Shown: positions 1-9,755 of the stretch, piece after piece
Layout: each line of letters starts with the position of its first letter
Numbering within the stretch: position 1 is the first letter of the stretch
NCBI GenBank assembly: GCA_006969745.1
Contig: CP030886.1
Span: forward strand, 2,143,234 to 2,207,233
DNA: 64,000 bases
Reading direction: 5' to 3'
Origin: Cytophagaceae bacterium
GTDB lineage: Bacteria > Bacteroidota > Bacteroidia > Cytophagales > Cyclobacteriaceae
The notes under the pieces: generated by a model
Databases searched by the model: none
What the model was told of the DNA's origin: nothing
Seen by the model: only the letters and a program-made list of their open reading frames with translations
Made by a program: the position numbers and the translations under genes

Positions 1-351
1 GAGTATGTAGAAACAATCCTCGGGCGCAGACGCTACCTAAGAAATATCAACTCCAGAAACTTCACTATGCGTGGGTTCGATGAGAGAAACGCAATCAACG
101 CTCCCATTCAGGGCAGCGCAGCAGATATCATCAAGATAGCCATGATTGATATCCATAAATGGATGCAAGAGGAAGATTTACAGTCAAAGATGATCATGCA
201 GGTACATGATGAACTGGTTTTCGATATGCACAAGGATGAGCAAGAACTACTTATCTCAAAAGTAGAATCATTCATGAAAGAAGCACATCCACTGGAAGTT
301 CCTATGGAGATCGGCATTGGTGTAGGAGACAACTGGCTGGAAGCGCACTAG
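1..351 (+). CDS. polA: DNA polymerase I, C-terminal end (partial)
   Basis: The frame is open from the first base, so this is the 3' end of a longer gene whose start lies outside the window. The visible 116 residues match the last part of the family A polymerase domain: the stretch around NAPIQGSAADIIK and the motif C region QVHDELVF, where the HDE residues help bind catalytic metal. The enzyme fills gaps in repair and removes Okazaki primers in the cytoplasm. The protein ends normally after the short terminal helix. No terminator was recognised in the 159 bases that follow. Confidence 0.93.
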   Translation, partial: EYVETILGRRRYLRNINSRNFTMRGFDERNAINAPIQGSAADIIKIAMIDIHKWMQEEDLQSKMIMQVHDELVFDMHKDEQELLISKVESFMKEAHPLEVPMEIGIGVGDNWLEAH

Positions 352-472
352 CAGCAACCTGGAAAAATGTCCCATCTGTTATTTATTGACTGAATTGATC
401 AGAAAACTCACTTTGTATACCGTTAGTACACATACTTTTTTATGATTTGGACATAACCTAAAACGTCCTTTG

Positions 473-506
473 GTGACAATTTTTTTTGAAAAAACAAAAT
501 CGTCAC
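473..506 (+). promoter_or_regulatory. Imperfect hairpin in the leader of the giant repeat gene
   Basis: GTGAC at 473-477 can pair with GTCAC at 502-506. The pairing extends inward through A/T pairs with one A.C mismatch, and the loop is T/A rich. The structure ends four bases before the ATG at 511, so in the mRNA it would cover the ribosome-binding region. This could be a translational control element, or a chance result of a T-run followed by an A-run. Confidence 0.25.
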
Positions 507-510
507 TATC

Positions 511-3500
511 ATGAAGGCACATCGTATTATCCTGACCATGCTATTTGTGGGCATATGCTCTTTTGGTATTTATGCACAAAGCATCAATGAGATCGCTAAG
601 ATCCTACCAACACCCAATCAAAAATATTCCCGCGCAGGTGAAGCCATAGCCATTGACGGTAATATTGCCGTGGTAGGTGATCCTGGCTACGAAGAGATAT
701 ATGAAAATGGAGGTGCCGCATATGTTTTGGAATACAACGGCACGAATTGGAACAAAATTGCTACACTAACCGCATCTGATCCGTCCATAGGAGGAGGAGA
801 CGAATTTGGATCGTCAGTCGCAATCTCTGGCAATACCATAGTGGTAGGAGCACCATCGAGTGGCGATGGTGGCGTTGCAAGCGGCGCAGTTTACGTATAT
901 GAGATGCCTGCTGGTGGTTGGACGGATATGACCGAGACACAAAAACTAGTTCCATCTGACTTAGCGACTATAGACAGATTCGGCATTGGAGTAGCAATCT
1001 CCGGAACAACAATAGTAGCTACCAAGCGAGGTGATGGCTCTGGTAATATAGGCGCTGCCTATGTCTATGAAAATAGTGGTACCTGGACACAAGTAGATAA
1101 ACTTATGCCGGCAACTATCTTATCTACAGATTTTTTTGGCTCGAGTGTAGCATTGGAGGGAACAACATTAGTTGTAGGGGCCAGTCAGCGAACCGGGGGC
1201 GGTTCTACATTTATTTTTGAAAATACCACAGGATGGAACGAAGTAGCAGAGCTAACTGCCTCAGATAGAGTTTCAAGTGATCTATTTGGTATCTCAGTCG
1301 CCATATCTGGATCTACCGTGGTGGCCGGTGCCTCAAGAGATCACATTTCAGGCACAGACGAGGGATCTGCCTATGTTTTTGAAAAACCAGTCGGAGGTTG
1401 GATTGATATGACAGAAACACAAAAACTTGTCGCTTCTGATGTAGCAAGCTTTGACTATTTTGGAGAGTCAGTTTCTATTTCTGGAAGTTCAATTTTAATA
1501 GGCTCTCGCTTAAGTGATCCGAATGGTTTAATAAATAGTGGAGCAGCGTACGTTTATGAGTATAACGATGGATCATCTTCATGGATAGAAGGAGCCATTC
1601 TGACTGCAACGGGTGGTGTGGCCCATGATAACATGGGAATAGGAACAGCTATTTCGGGGGATCAAATATTGATCGGCGGTGGAAGTAAACTCTACGCGCA
1701 TACACGTCCGGTAGGAGGGTGGAATACAGCCTCACTTAGCTCAATTCAGGTAACTCCACTTTCGAATGCTCACGATTCATTCGGAGGAATAATATCGATA
1801 GATGGAAACACTGCGGTAGTGTCTGCAATTCGATCAGATAATCTACTTGCAGGAGATGTGGGAGGGGTTTATGTGTTGGAATACGATGGTGCATCCTGGA
1901 GCATTGTTGCTAAGCTAGCCCCTTCAGATGGTGCAGAAGATGATTCATTCGGTTATGATATAGCTATAGATGGGACTACAATTGTTGTAGGGGCTCCATT
2001 TTCAGACCCATCGAGCCGGCAAAACGCAGGTGCTGTTTATGTTTTTGAACAACCAATGGGAGGTTGGGTAGATATGATTGAAACCCAAAAATTGACACAC
2101 TCTGTTATAGATAATAATGATCAATTTGGAACTTCTGTGAGTGTTTCGGGTGATCGTGTCGTGGTTGGTGCCCCAAAAGACGATGGCAGTAAAGGATCGG
2201 TGGTTGTATTCCAAAAATCTGGAACCTGGATAGAAGAGATTACCCTTGAAGCGTCCGATCGTATTTCAGGTGATCGGTTAGGCCAATCCGTGAATATTAG
2301 TGGTACAACTGTAGTATCAGGAGCATCAGGAGATGATACATCCCAGGGGTCGGTATATGTTTTTGAATTTGATGGAAGCTGGTCAGAGATTGCTAAACTA
2401 ACGGCATCTGATGGAGCAGACTATGACAGCTTTGGGCAGTCTCTGGATATGGTCGACAATACCATAGCTGTAGGCGCTTATGCAGCCGATGGGGTTACCA
2501 CGCAAACAGGTGTTGTCTACATTTTTGAAAAACCAGGGGCTGTATGGACTAGTGTGACCGAAACCCAAAAACTAATGCCAAGTGATGGAGCTCTTGATGA
2601 TAGGTTTGGAATTCACCTTTCATTATCCGAAAATTTGTTGATAGCAGGATCCATTTTTCACAACACCAAGCAGGGTGCCGCCTATGTGTTTGCAAATAAT
2701 GGTGCATGGTCATTTATTGAAAAGCTAACCGCTAGTGATGGTTTGAACTTTGATCTATTTGGCGGAGGTGTTGCTAATGCCGGGAATCAGATTTTAATAG
2801 GCTCTAGTCTTCATACGGGAACCGACTTAGAATCGGGAGCAGTCTACCACTTCGAGATTGACCTGCCTCCATCGGTCACCGTAACCGGTCCGGCCAGCCC
2901 AACAAACAGCAATCCCATTCCGGTTACTATCACTTTCAGTGAAGCTGTTACAGGGTTCGATCCGGTAAACACCCCCACTGATATAACGCTAACAAATGCA
3001 ACCCTGTCAGAGGCATCAACCACTGATAATATCACATTTACATTGCAAATAATCCCAACAGCCGAAGGTTTGGTGGAGGTAACCGTACCTGCAGCCGTGG
3101 CAATAGATTCAGGATCTAGCGACAATGAAGAATCAAATACTTATAGTGTAACATATGATATTCCACCTTCAGTTGCTATAACCACGACCTCCTCCGATCC
3201 AACGAATACCACAATCCCGGTAACGATCACTTTCAATGAAACTGTGACAGGCTTTGAATTATCAGACGTTGCAATTACCAATGGGAATGGATCTGGCTTC
3301 ACAGACAATGGCGATGGCAGCTATGACCTGACAGTGACAGCCACTGCAGATGGAGTGGTAGAAGTGAATGTAGCAGCAGGAGTAGCCACCGATGCAGCCG
3401 GAAGCGGTAACCTGGTTTCGAATACACTAGCAGTTACCTTTGATGGGACATCTCCAACAGTGGTTGTAGCAGAAAATGCCCCTAACCCAACCAAGGGAAC

Positions 3501-6500
3501 AATACCGGTAACCATCACATTTGATGAGTTGGTTACCGGCTTTGATCTGTCGGATGTTACGATCACGAATGGCAATGGCTCGGATTTTACAGACAATGGC
3601 GATGGCAGCTATGACCTGACAGTCACTGCCATTGCGGATGGCCTGGTAGAAGTATCCGTTGCTGCCGCAGTAGCCACTGATGCAGCCGGCAATATCAATA
3701 CCGTTTCAAATGTGGTGGGATTGACCTATGATGGCACTAAACCTACAGTTACAGTCTCCACCACTGAAAGTGACCCAACAAATAATGCCTTTATTCCAAT
3801 AACTGTTACGTTTAGTGAAATAGTTACCGGGTTTGACGAATCCGATATAGGTCTCGCAGGAATATCGGATTTCACAGATAATGGAGACGGAACCTACGAT
3901 TTTATTCTGGAAGCTGCAGGTGACCTTACCTTCAACATTACAATTCCGGTTGGGGCCGCCTTTGATGTAGCAGGTAATAACAGTCTGGTTTCAAATACAT
4001 TGGTAATAACCTATGATGGTACAGCACCTTCTATAGCCGTCACCAGCACCTCAACCGACCCGACCAATGTCGCGGCAATTCCTGTGACAATTACATTTGA
4101 TGAGCCTGTGACCGGCTTTATTGAATCGGATATTACAATCACAAATGGTACAAGCTCGGATTTTACAGACAATGGAGACGGAAGCTATGACCTGATTGTG
4201 ACAGCATCGGCCGATGGACTAGTAGAAGTGGATGTGTTAGGAGGCGTCGCTACAGATGCAGCCGAGAATGAGAATATAGCATCAAACACGCTACAAGTGA
4301 CATACGATGGCACGGCACCTACTGTAGCCATCACGAGCACCTCGGACGACCCAGCCAATGAAGCAATACCGATTACGGTTGCGTTTGATGAATTAGTAAC
4401 GGGCTTTGATTTGTCAGACGTTACAATTACCAACGGGAATGGTTCGGATTTTACAGACAATGGCGATGGTAGCTATGACCTGGTCGTTTCCGCTACAGCA
4501 AACGGATTAGTAGAGGTAAATGTGGCAGCAGGAGTAGCTACCGATGCAGCCGGTAATAGTAATACAGTTTCCAATACTTTAGGAGTGATGTACGATGCAA
4601 CAGCCCCAACAGTGACGCTAACAACTGCCTCAGGCGACCCAACCAATGGAGCTATACCGATTACGGTTACGTTTGATGAATTGGTAACGGGCTTTGATTT
4701 GTCAGACGTTACAATTACCAACGGGAATGGGTCGGGCTTTACAGACAATGGCGATGGCAGCTATGACCTGACAGTGACAGCCACAGCAGATGGATTAGTA
4801 GAAGTAGAAGTATCTGCAGGAGTAGCCACTGATGCAGCAGACAATGGGAATACAGCCTCCAATACCCTGGAAGTGACATACGATGCGACGGCTCCAACAA
4901 TAGAAATTGAGGCTGCAGTTGGAAGTGTTACCAACATGTCTACGATCCCTGTTACGATAACATTCTCTGAAATCGTCACTGGATTTGATGAGGTAGATTT
5001 AACACTCACAAATGGAACAAGTTCAGATTTCATAGATAATGGTGATGGGACTTATGAATTCAACGTAAATGCACTCTCAGCTGGTGCCGTAAGTGTGGAA
5101 GTGGCAGCTGGTGTCAGTATTGACTTGGCAGGCAACACAAATCAAGCCTCCAATGTTTTGGAAATAACCTATGATCCAACAGCTGTGGCAGCGCTTGTTA
5201 CAACTACATCCAGCGATCCAACGAACATTGCCTCAATACCTGTTACGATTGATTTTGGAGAAGCAGTAACCGGATTTGAAGAGGCAGATTTAACACTCAC
5301 AAATGGAACAAGTTCAGATTTCACAGACAATGGAGATGGCACCTATGATTTAACAGTCACAGCATCCGCAGATGGTAATGTTGTCGTTTTTGTAGATGAA
5401 GGAGTTGCAAGTGATTTAGCCGGCAATCCGAATCAAGCGTCGAACACACTTACTGTTCTATATGATGGTACCTCACCGGACGTAGCTATTACAACATCCG
5501 CCGCAAACCCTACCAATGTCATGGCAATTCCGGTTACCATTGAGTTTAGTGAGTTGATGTCAGGTTTTGATGAAACTGACATTACCATCACAAATGGATT
5601 AAGCTCAGACTTTATGGACAATGGAGATGGAAGTTACGACTTAATAGTAACCGCTTCGGGAGATGGTGATGTAGTCATTTTAGTAGCAGATGGAGTGGCA
5701 GGTGATTTAGCTGGTAACCCGAATAATCAAGCTATAAACACACTCACTGTTACCTACGATGGTACCGCACCATCAGTTGCCATTACTACATCAGCCTCAG
5801 ATCCAACAAATATTATTGCAATACCTGTTACTGTTGATTTTGGAGAATCCGTTACTGGATTTGAAGAAGCTGATATTACGCTTACGAATGGTGTAAGTTC
5901 AGATTTTACAGATAATGGCGATGGCAGTTATGATTTATTAGTAACCGCCTCAGGAGATGGTGACGTGTGGGTAACAATCGCAGCGGCTATTGCAAATGAT
6001 TTGGCAGGCAATGCGAATCAGATTTCAAATACCCTGATAGTAACCTACGACGGGACAGCGCCTTCACCAGCTATTACCACAACAGCCACCAATCCGACCA
6101 ACAATGCGGTCGTTCCGGTTGTCATTGATTTTGGAGAATCAGTAATAGGCTTTGACGAATCAGACATAACCATTACAAACGGCTCTGGATCAGAATTCAC
6201 AAATAATGGAGATGGTAGTTATGACTTGAATGTGACCGCTTCAGGCGATGGCGAGGTGAACATTTTTATAGCTGATGGAGTTGCGAGTGATTTGGCAAGC
6301 AATCCGAATCAAGCATCAAACTCATTGTCAATTTCTTATGACGGCACAGCACCAACAGTTACTATTTTAAACAATGGAGGAAGTGTGGTCAACACTGCTG
6401 CGATCCCAATATCCATAACATTTTCTGAAAATGTAATTGGTTTTGGAGAAGGAGATATTTTACTCACGAATGGTACCAGTTCAGATTTTACTGATAATAG

Positions 6501-7773
6501 AGATGGGAGCTATAGTGTTAAGGTGACAGCACTTTCAGTTGGAATGGTGAGCATCAGTATACCTGCGGCCATTAGTTCAGATGCAGCAGGAAATAGTAAC
6601 CTCGCTTCCAATACCTTAGAAATAGATTATGATCCAGGTGCGGTTTCGGTGACTATATCAACAGACTCTTCAGACCCAACGAATAGCGCAGACATTCCTG
6701 TTACAGTATATTTTGGTGAGGTAATGACCGGTTTTGATGCATCTGATTTAATGATTACAAATGGATCAGCATCTAACTTATCAGATGATGGAGGTGGTTC
6801 TTTCACTTTAACTGTGACAGCTACCGCCGATGGTTTGGTAACTATACAGGTTCCGGCAGATGTGGCATCAAATAGTTCAGGTAGCAGCAACCTGAGTTCA
6901 AACACAATTCAACTGACTTATGATGGTACAGCCCCAACGGCGGCTGTCACCACAACATCAAGTGATCCGACCAGTATTGCAGCAATTCCTGTTACGGTTA
7001 CCTTTTCAGAAGGCGTATCAGGATTCACCATAGATGATGTGACCGTTAGAAATGGTGCAGCTTCAGACTTTACTGATAATGGAGATAATAGCTATGACCT
7101 TCTGGTAACTGCAGCTGCAAATGGATTGGTTGAAGTAGACATAGCAGCCGGAGCAGTTACAGACGCTGCAGGTAATGAAAACACAATGTCCAACACCCTT
7201 CAGGTGACATATAATGCGCCGAATAATTCACCTGCACTTGTAGGTACCATTGAGAATCAGTCGTTGACCATCAGTGGGACAACAGGAGAGCGTGTAACAT
7301 TAACGCTTAGTGATTACTTCACCGACCCGGATGGAGATGCATTGACTTATACTGCACAAAGTGATAATGTTGCGATTGCAACAGCTAGTGTAAGTTCAGG
7401 ATCGCTGACCGTAGAGGCGGTTGCAGATGGAACCACAAAAATCACTGTGACAGCAGATGATCAACGAGGCGGGCAAGTTGCTACAGATTTCAATGTGACT
7501 GCAATTACAGTTTTATCCATAGCTGATAAACCCGTTGAGATTCTATACTATCCTAATCCGGCAACAACTGACCTTACTATAAAAAGTGATCATTTCGACA
7601 TTTCGGAATGGAAACTCTACGGTCTACGAGGTGACCTGAGAGCGTATGGAAAAGGAAATGGTGAAAGCGAAATGATAATTGATGTAGAAGGCTTTGCTGG
7701 TGGAACCTATATACTAAAGCTGATTTCAACGAAAGAAGAGGTCGTTGACATTAGAGTCAGAATAAATAAGTAA
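511..7773 (+). CDS. Giant secreted FG-GAP/Ig-like repeat protein with T9SS sorting domain
   Basis: A 2420-residue cell-surface or secreted protein. Residues 1-23 are a signal peptide ending in YAQS. Residues about 24-785 hold about 14 FG-GAP-type blades with a recurring FGxSVAISGxTIVVGA core followed by AAYVYE, enough for two seven-bladed propellers. Residues about 786-2237 hold 15 tandem Ig-like repeats of about 97 residues (PVTITF..VTGF, TDNGDGSYDL, DAAGN..SNTL). A further Ig/cadherin-like domain follows (DPDGDALTY, about 2238-2335). The last 75 residues look like a type A T9SS C-terminal domain: YYPNPATTDLTI near the start, GGTYILKL near the end. Such proteins cross the outer membrane through T9SS and often act as adhesins or matrix proteins. 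No catalytic domain was recognised, so the role is open. The gene appears monocistronic. Confidence 0.9.
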   Translation: MKAHRIILTMLFVGICSFGIYAQSINEIAKILPTPNQKYSRAGEAIAIDGNIAVVGDPGYEEIYENGGAAYVLEYNGTNWNKIATLTASDPSIGGGDEFGSSVAISGNTIVVGAPSSGDGGVASGAVYVYEMPAGGWTDMTETQKLVPSDLATIDRFGIGVAISGTTIVATKRGDGSGNIGAAYVYENSGTWTQVDKLMPATILSTDFFGSSVALEGTTLVVGASQRTGGGSTFIFENTTGWNEVAELTASDRVSSDLFGISVAISGSTVVAGASRDHISGTDEGSAYVFEKPVGGWIDMTETQKLVASDVASFDYFGESVSISGSSILIGSRLSDPNGLINSGAAYVYEYNDGSSSWIEGAILTATGGVAHDNMGIGTAISGDQILIGGGSKLYAHTRPVGGWNTASLSSIQVTPLSNAHDSFGGIISIDGNTAVVSAIRSDNLLAGDVGGVYVLEYDGASWSIVAKLAPSDGAEDDSFGYDIAIDGTTIVVGAPFSDPSSRQNAGAVYVFEQPMGGWVDMIETQKLTHSVIDNNDQFGTSVSVSGDRVVVGAPKDDGSKGSVVVFQKSGTWIEEITLEASDRISGDRLGQSVNISGTTVVSGASGDDTSQGSVYVFEFDGSWSEIAKLTASDGADYDSFGQSLDMVDNTIAVGAYAADGVTTQTGVVYIFEKPGAVWTSVTETQKLMPSDGALDDRFGIHLSLSENLLIAGSIFHNTKQGAAYVFANNGAWSFIEKLTASDGLNFDLFGGGVANAGNQILIGSSLHTGTDLESGAVYHFEIDLPPSVTVTGPASPTNSNPIPVTITFSEAVTGFDPVNTPTDITLTNATLSEASTTDNITFTLQIIPTAEGLVEVTVPAAVAIDSGSSDNEESNTYSVTYDIPPSVAITTTSSDPTNTTIPVTITFNETVTGFELSDVAITNGNGSGFTDNGDGSYDLTVTATADGVVEVNVAAGVATDAAGSGNLVSNTLAVTFDGTSPTVVVAENAPNPTKGTIPVTITFDELVTGFDLSDVTITNGNGSDFTDNGDGSYDLTVTAIADGLVEVSVAAAVATDAAGNINTVSNVVGLTYDGTKPTVTVSTTESDPTNNAFIPITVTFSEIVTGFDESDIGLAGISDFTDNGDGTYDFILEAAGDLTFNITIPVGAAFDVAGNNSLVSNTLVITYDGTAPSIAVTSTSTDPTNVAAIPVTITFDEPVTGFIESDITITNGTSSDFTDNGDGSYDLIVTASADGLVEVDVLGGVATDAAENENIASNTLQVTYDGTAPTVAITSTSDDPANEAIPITVAFDELVTGFDLSDVTITNGNGSDFTDNGDGSYDLVVSATANGLVEVNVAAGVATDAAGNSNTVSNTLGVMYDATAPTVTLTTASGDPTNGAIPITVTFDELVTGFDLSDVTITNGNGSGFTDNGDGSYDLTVTATADGLVEVEVSAGVATDAADNGNTASNTLEVTYDATAPTIEIEAAVGSVTNMSTIPVTITFSEIVTGFDEVDLTLTNGTSSDFIDNGDGTYEFNVNALSAGAVSVEVAAGVSIDLAGNTNQASNVLEITYDPTAVAALVTTTSSDPTNIASIPVTIDFGEAVTGFEEADLTLTNGTSSDFTDNGDGTYDLTVTASADGNVVVFVDEGVASDLAGNPNQASNTLTVLYDGTSPDVAITTSAANPTNVMAIPVTIEFSELMSGFDETDITITNGLSSDFMDNGDGSYDLIVTASGDGDVVILVADGVAGDLAGNPNNQAINTLTVTYDGTAPSVAITTSASDPTNIIAIPVTVDFGESVTGFEEADITLTNGVSSDFTDNGDGSYDLLVTASGDGDVWVTIAAAIANDLAGNANQISNTLIVTYDGTAPSPAITTTATNPTNNAVVPVVIDFGESVIGFDESDITITNGSGSEFTNNGDGSYDLNVTASGDGEVNIFIADGVASDLASNPNQASNSLSISYDGTAPTVTILNNGGSVVNTAAIPISITFSENVIGFGEGDILLTNGTSSDFTDNRDGSYSVKVTALSVGMVSISIPAAISSDAAGNSNLASNTLEIDYDPGAVSVTISTDSSDPTNSADIPVTVYFGEVMTGFDASDLMITNGSASNLSDDGGGSFTLTVTATADGLVTIQVPADVASNSSGSSNLSSNTIQLTYDGTAPTAAVTTTSSDPTSIAAIPVTVTFSEGVSGFTIDDVTVRNGAASDFTDNGDNSYDLLVTAAANGLVEVDIAAGAVTDAAGNENTMSNTLQVTYNAPNNSPALVGTIENQSLTISGTTGERVTLTLSDYFTDPDGDALTYTAQSDNVAIATASVSSGSLTVEAVADGTTKITVTADDQRGGQVATDFNVTAITVLSIADKPVEILYYPNPATTDLTIKSDHFDISEWKLYGLRGDLRAYGKGNGESEMIIDVEGFAGGTYILKLISTKEEVVDIRVRINK
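2866..7221 (+). repeat. Fifteen in-frame Ig-like coding repeats (about 290 bp each)
   Basis: The coding sequence contains 15 consecutive units of about 288-294 bp, each encoding one Ig-like domain. Units beginning near 3462, 4314 and 4602 are the most similar. For example, the segment around 4374-4484 and the one 288 bp downstream differ at only a handful of bases, which points to recent unit duplication or gene conversion. Units between about 4890 and 6640 are more diverged and carry a different inner sequence (LTLTNGTSSDF, DLAGNPNQASN). Confidence 0.9.
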
Positions 7774-7796
7774 TTCGTAATCTAACCGCGATAGAG

Positions 7797-7841
7797 GCAG
7801 AGGGGATATAGTTTAAGGACTGTATTCTTTCTGCTTTTTTT
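7797..7841 (+). terminator. Possible intrinsic terminator after the giant gene
   Basis: GCAGA at 7797-7801 pairs with TCTGC at 7830-7834, with weaker pairs inside, and seven T residues follow at once. The stem is short and the loop long. The call rests mainly on the T-run and on its position 24 bases after the stop codon. Confidence 0.45.
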
Positions 7842-7919
7842 AGTTTCCTAAACCTTTTTAGAAGTGGCTTATTTTTTAAACTAATTTAGTCTGGCAATAT
7901 TGAAACGGAAACAGACCTC

Positions 7920-8870
7920 ATGCCAACTTCAATTCCTTCTTTTTCAGATATAAAACGTGCACATCAGCGCATATCCAAATACATTATTCAAACACCGGTT
8001 ATGACATCCAAAAATATAGATGAGATTGCAGGCTGTACTATATTTTTCAAATGTGAAAACTTTCAAAAGGTTGGAGCATTTAAAATGCGTGGGGCTGCTA
8101 ACGCTATCTTCAGCTACCGACCGGAGGATCGTGTCAATGGGTTTGCATGTCATTCTTCAGGAAACCACGGTCAAGCAGTGGCTCTTGCGGCGAAGTTGGC
8201 AGAAGCAAGGGCTTATGTGGTAATGCCGAAAAATTCGTCTCAGGTAAAGATAGATGCAGTTAAAGGATACAATGCAGAAGTGATTTTTTGTGAGCCCAAT
8301 GATGCATCAAGAACTCAAGCCTGCGAGGATGTAGTCAATAGAACGGGGGCTATTCTTATTCATCCATTCAACGACTACAACATCATTGCGGGACAAGCAA
8401 CAGCTGCTAAGGAGTTGATAGAGGAAGTGGACGATCTGGACGCTATCATCACACCAGTGGGTGGAGGAGGGTTAGCTTCAGGCACATCACTCATCGCACA
8501 TCACCTCGATCCTAATATGGAGGTGTTTTTAGGTGAACCCGAAGCTGTAGATGATGCTTACCAATCTCTAAAAGCAGGAAAAATAATTCCAAATACATCT
8601 TCAGAGACAATTGCTGATGGGCTAAAAACGACCATTGGGGAAAAGAACTTTGCCATTTTAAAGGATCATGTAAAGGAAGTGTTCACTGTATCAGAAAATG
8701 AAATCGTAGCTGCAATGAAGCTAATTTGGGAACGCATGAAAATAGTAATAGAACCCTCATGCGCGGTACCTTTTGCAGCCATCTTGAAAAATAAGAAAAC
8801 CTTCAATGGGAAAAGGGTTGGCGTGATCCTTACCGGAGGAAACGTTGACTTGACGAAATTACCTTTTTAG
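7920..8870 (+). CDS. PLP-dependent threonine/serine dehydratase (fold type II)
   Basis: A 316-residue enzyme of the threonine dehydratase/serine racemase group. It would use pyridoxal phosphate to remove water and ammonia from threonine or serine, giving a 2-oxoacid. The PLP lysine lies in GAFKMRGA (about residue 54). The substrate loop is SSGNHGQA, and the phosphate-binding glycine loop is PVGGGGLASG. The C-terminal TGGNVDL matches the family end. There is no ACT regulatory domain, so it is the short catabolic/racemase-like type rather than full biosynthetic IlvA; serine racemase or hydroxyaspartate lyase activity is equally possible. The next gene begins three bases after the stop, so the two are probably co-transcribed. 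Confidence 0.85.
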   Translation: MPTSIPSFSDIKRAHQRISKYIIQTPVMTSKNIDEIAGCTIFFKCENFQKVGAFKMRGAANAIFSYRPEDRVNGFACHSSGNHGQAVALAAKLAEARAYVVMPKNSSQVKIDAVKGYNAEVIFCEPNDASRTQACEDVVNRTGAILIHPFNDYNIIAGQATAAKELIEEVDDLDAIITPVGGGGLASGTSLIAHHLDPNMEVFLGEPEAVDDAYQSLKAGKIIPNTSSETIADGLKTTIGEKNFAILKDHVKEVFTVSENEIVAAMKLIWERMKIVIEPSCAVPFAAILKNKKTFNGKRVGVILTGGNVDLTKLPF

Positions 8871-8873
8871 TAA

Positions 8874-9755
8874 ATGGACCAACGTAAAATTTTTATTATT
8901 TGGAACCCATTCTCGGGAGGTGATTCCAGCCCGCTTACGCAAAAACTTGCATGCGAACTGCTGCAGCTTAAAATAGCTCACGAGGTATTCGACACTCATG
9001 AGAGTATGAGTGCGAGTAAAACACTGTCAGATCACCTCGATTCCTCTTTCACAGATTTAATAATTGTAGGTGGAGATGGCACTATTAATGAGTCAATAAA
9101 TGGGCTCAAGTATGACATACCCGTTGGGATTGTGCCTGCCGGAACAGGCGATGATTTCATTAAAAATGTGAAGATCGGAAAGTCAACAAAAGAAAAAATA
9201 CAAACAGCAGTGAATGGCCAGATCATCCGGATTGATCTTGGCTTGTGTAATGACAGAAAATTTGTCAATGGTGTTGGTATTGGCTTTGATGGACAAATAG
9301 TAGAAGATATGACGTCCAAACGGGTTGGCTTTTTGAAAGGGCATGCCGCTTACTATTATCATGTGTTAAGAATTTTAGGAGGTTATGAAGAACGCACATT
9401 TAATTTTTCGCTAGATAAAGAGCCACATGAAAAAGAATTGATCTTATTGGCAATAGGGAATGGAACCACATTTGGCGGAGGATTCAAGTTGATGCCAAGA
9501 GCCAAAATAAATGATGGTTTCCTGGACGTATGTGAGATTGGTAAACTTTCACCCTTAAAAAGATTTCTCAATATTGGCAGACTTTCCAATGGGACGCATG
9601 GGACATTAAAAATGGTGAAAATGCACCAGGTAAGGGAGATATCTGTCGAAGCTAATGACAAATTATTTGCTCACATAGATGGGGAGCAAATCGGCAAACC
9701 ACCTTTTAATATCAAGGTTTTACCAAATGCATTGCAGCTAAGAGTTATTTCTTAA
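8874..9755 (+). CDS. Diacylglycerol kinase-like lipid kinase (YegS/DagK family)
   Basis: A 293-residue protein with the DAGK catalytic fold: the nucleotide-binding motif GGDGTINESINGL (about residues 62-74) and PAGTGDDFIKN, followed by the C-terminal beta domain with the GNGTTFGGGF loop. Members phosphorylate diacylglycerol, sphingosine-type bases or other lipids with ATP at the inner face of the membrane. Bacteroidota make sphingolipids, so a sphingoid substrate cannot be excluded. It starts three bases after the dehydratase stop. Its 3' end overlaps the convergent lgt by 11 bases, so transcription from each side runs into the other gene. Confidence 0.82.
   Translation: MDQRKIFIIWNPFSGGDSSPLTQKLACELLQLKIAHEVFDTHESMSASKTLSDHLDSSFTDLIIVGGDGTINESINGLKYDIPVGIVPAGTGDDFIKNVKIGKSTKEKIQTAVNGQIIRIDLGLCNDRKFVNGVGIGFDGQIVEDMTSKRVGFLKGHAAYYYHVLRILGGYEERTFNFSLDKEPHEKELILLAIGNGTTFGGGFKLMPRAKINDGFLDVCEIGKLSPLKRFLNIGRLSNGTHGTLKMVKMHQVREISVEANDKLFAHIDGEQIGKPPFNIKVLPNALQLRVIS

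Noticed and set aside
3321..6905. Several antisense open frames of about 90 codons inside the Ig-like repeats
   Set aside because: They recur with the coding repeat and reflect codon use of the sense strand; none has its own start signal or family match.
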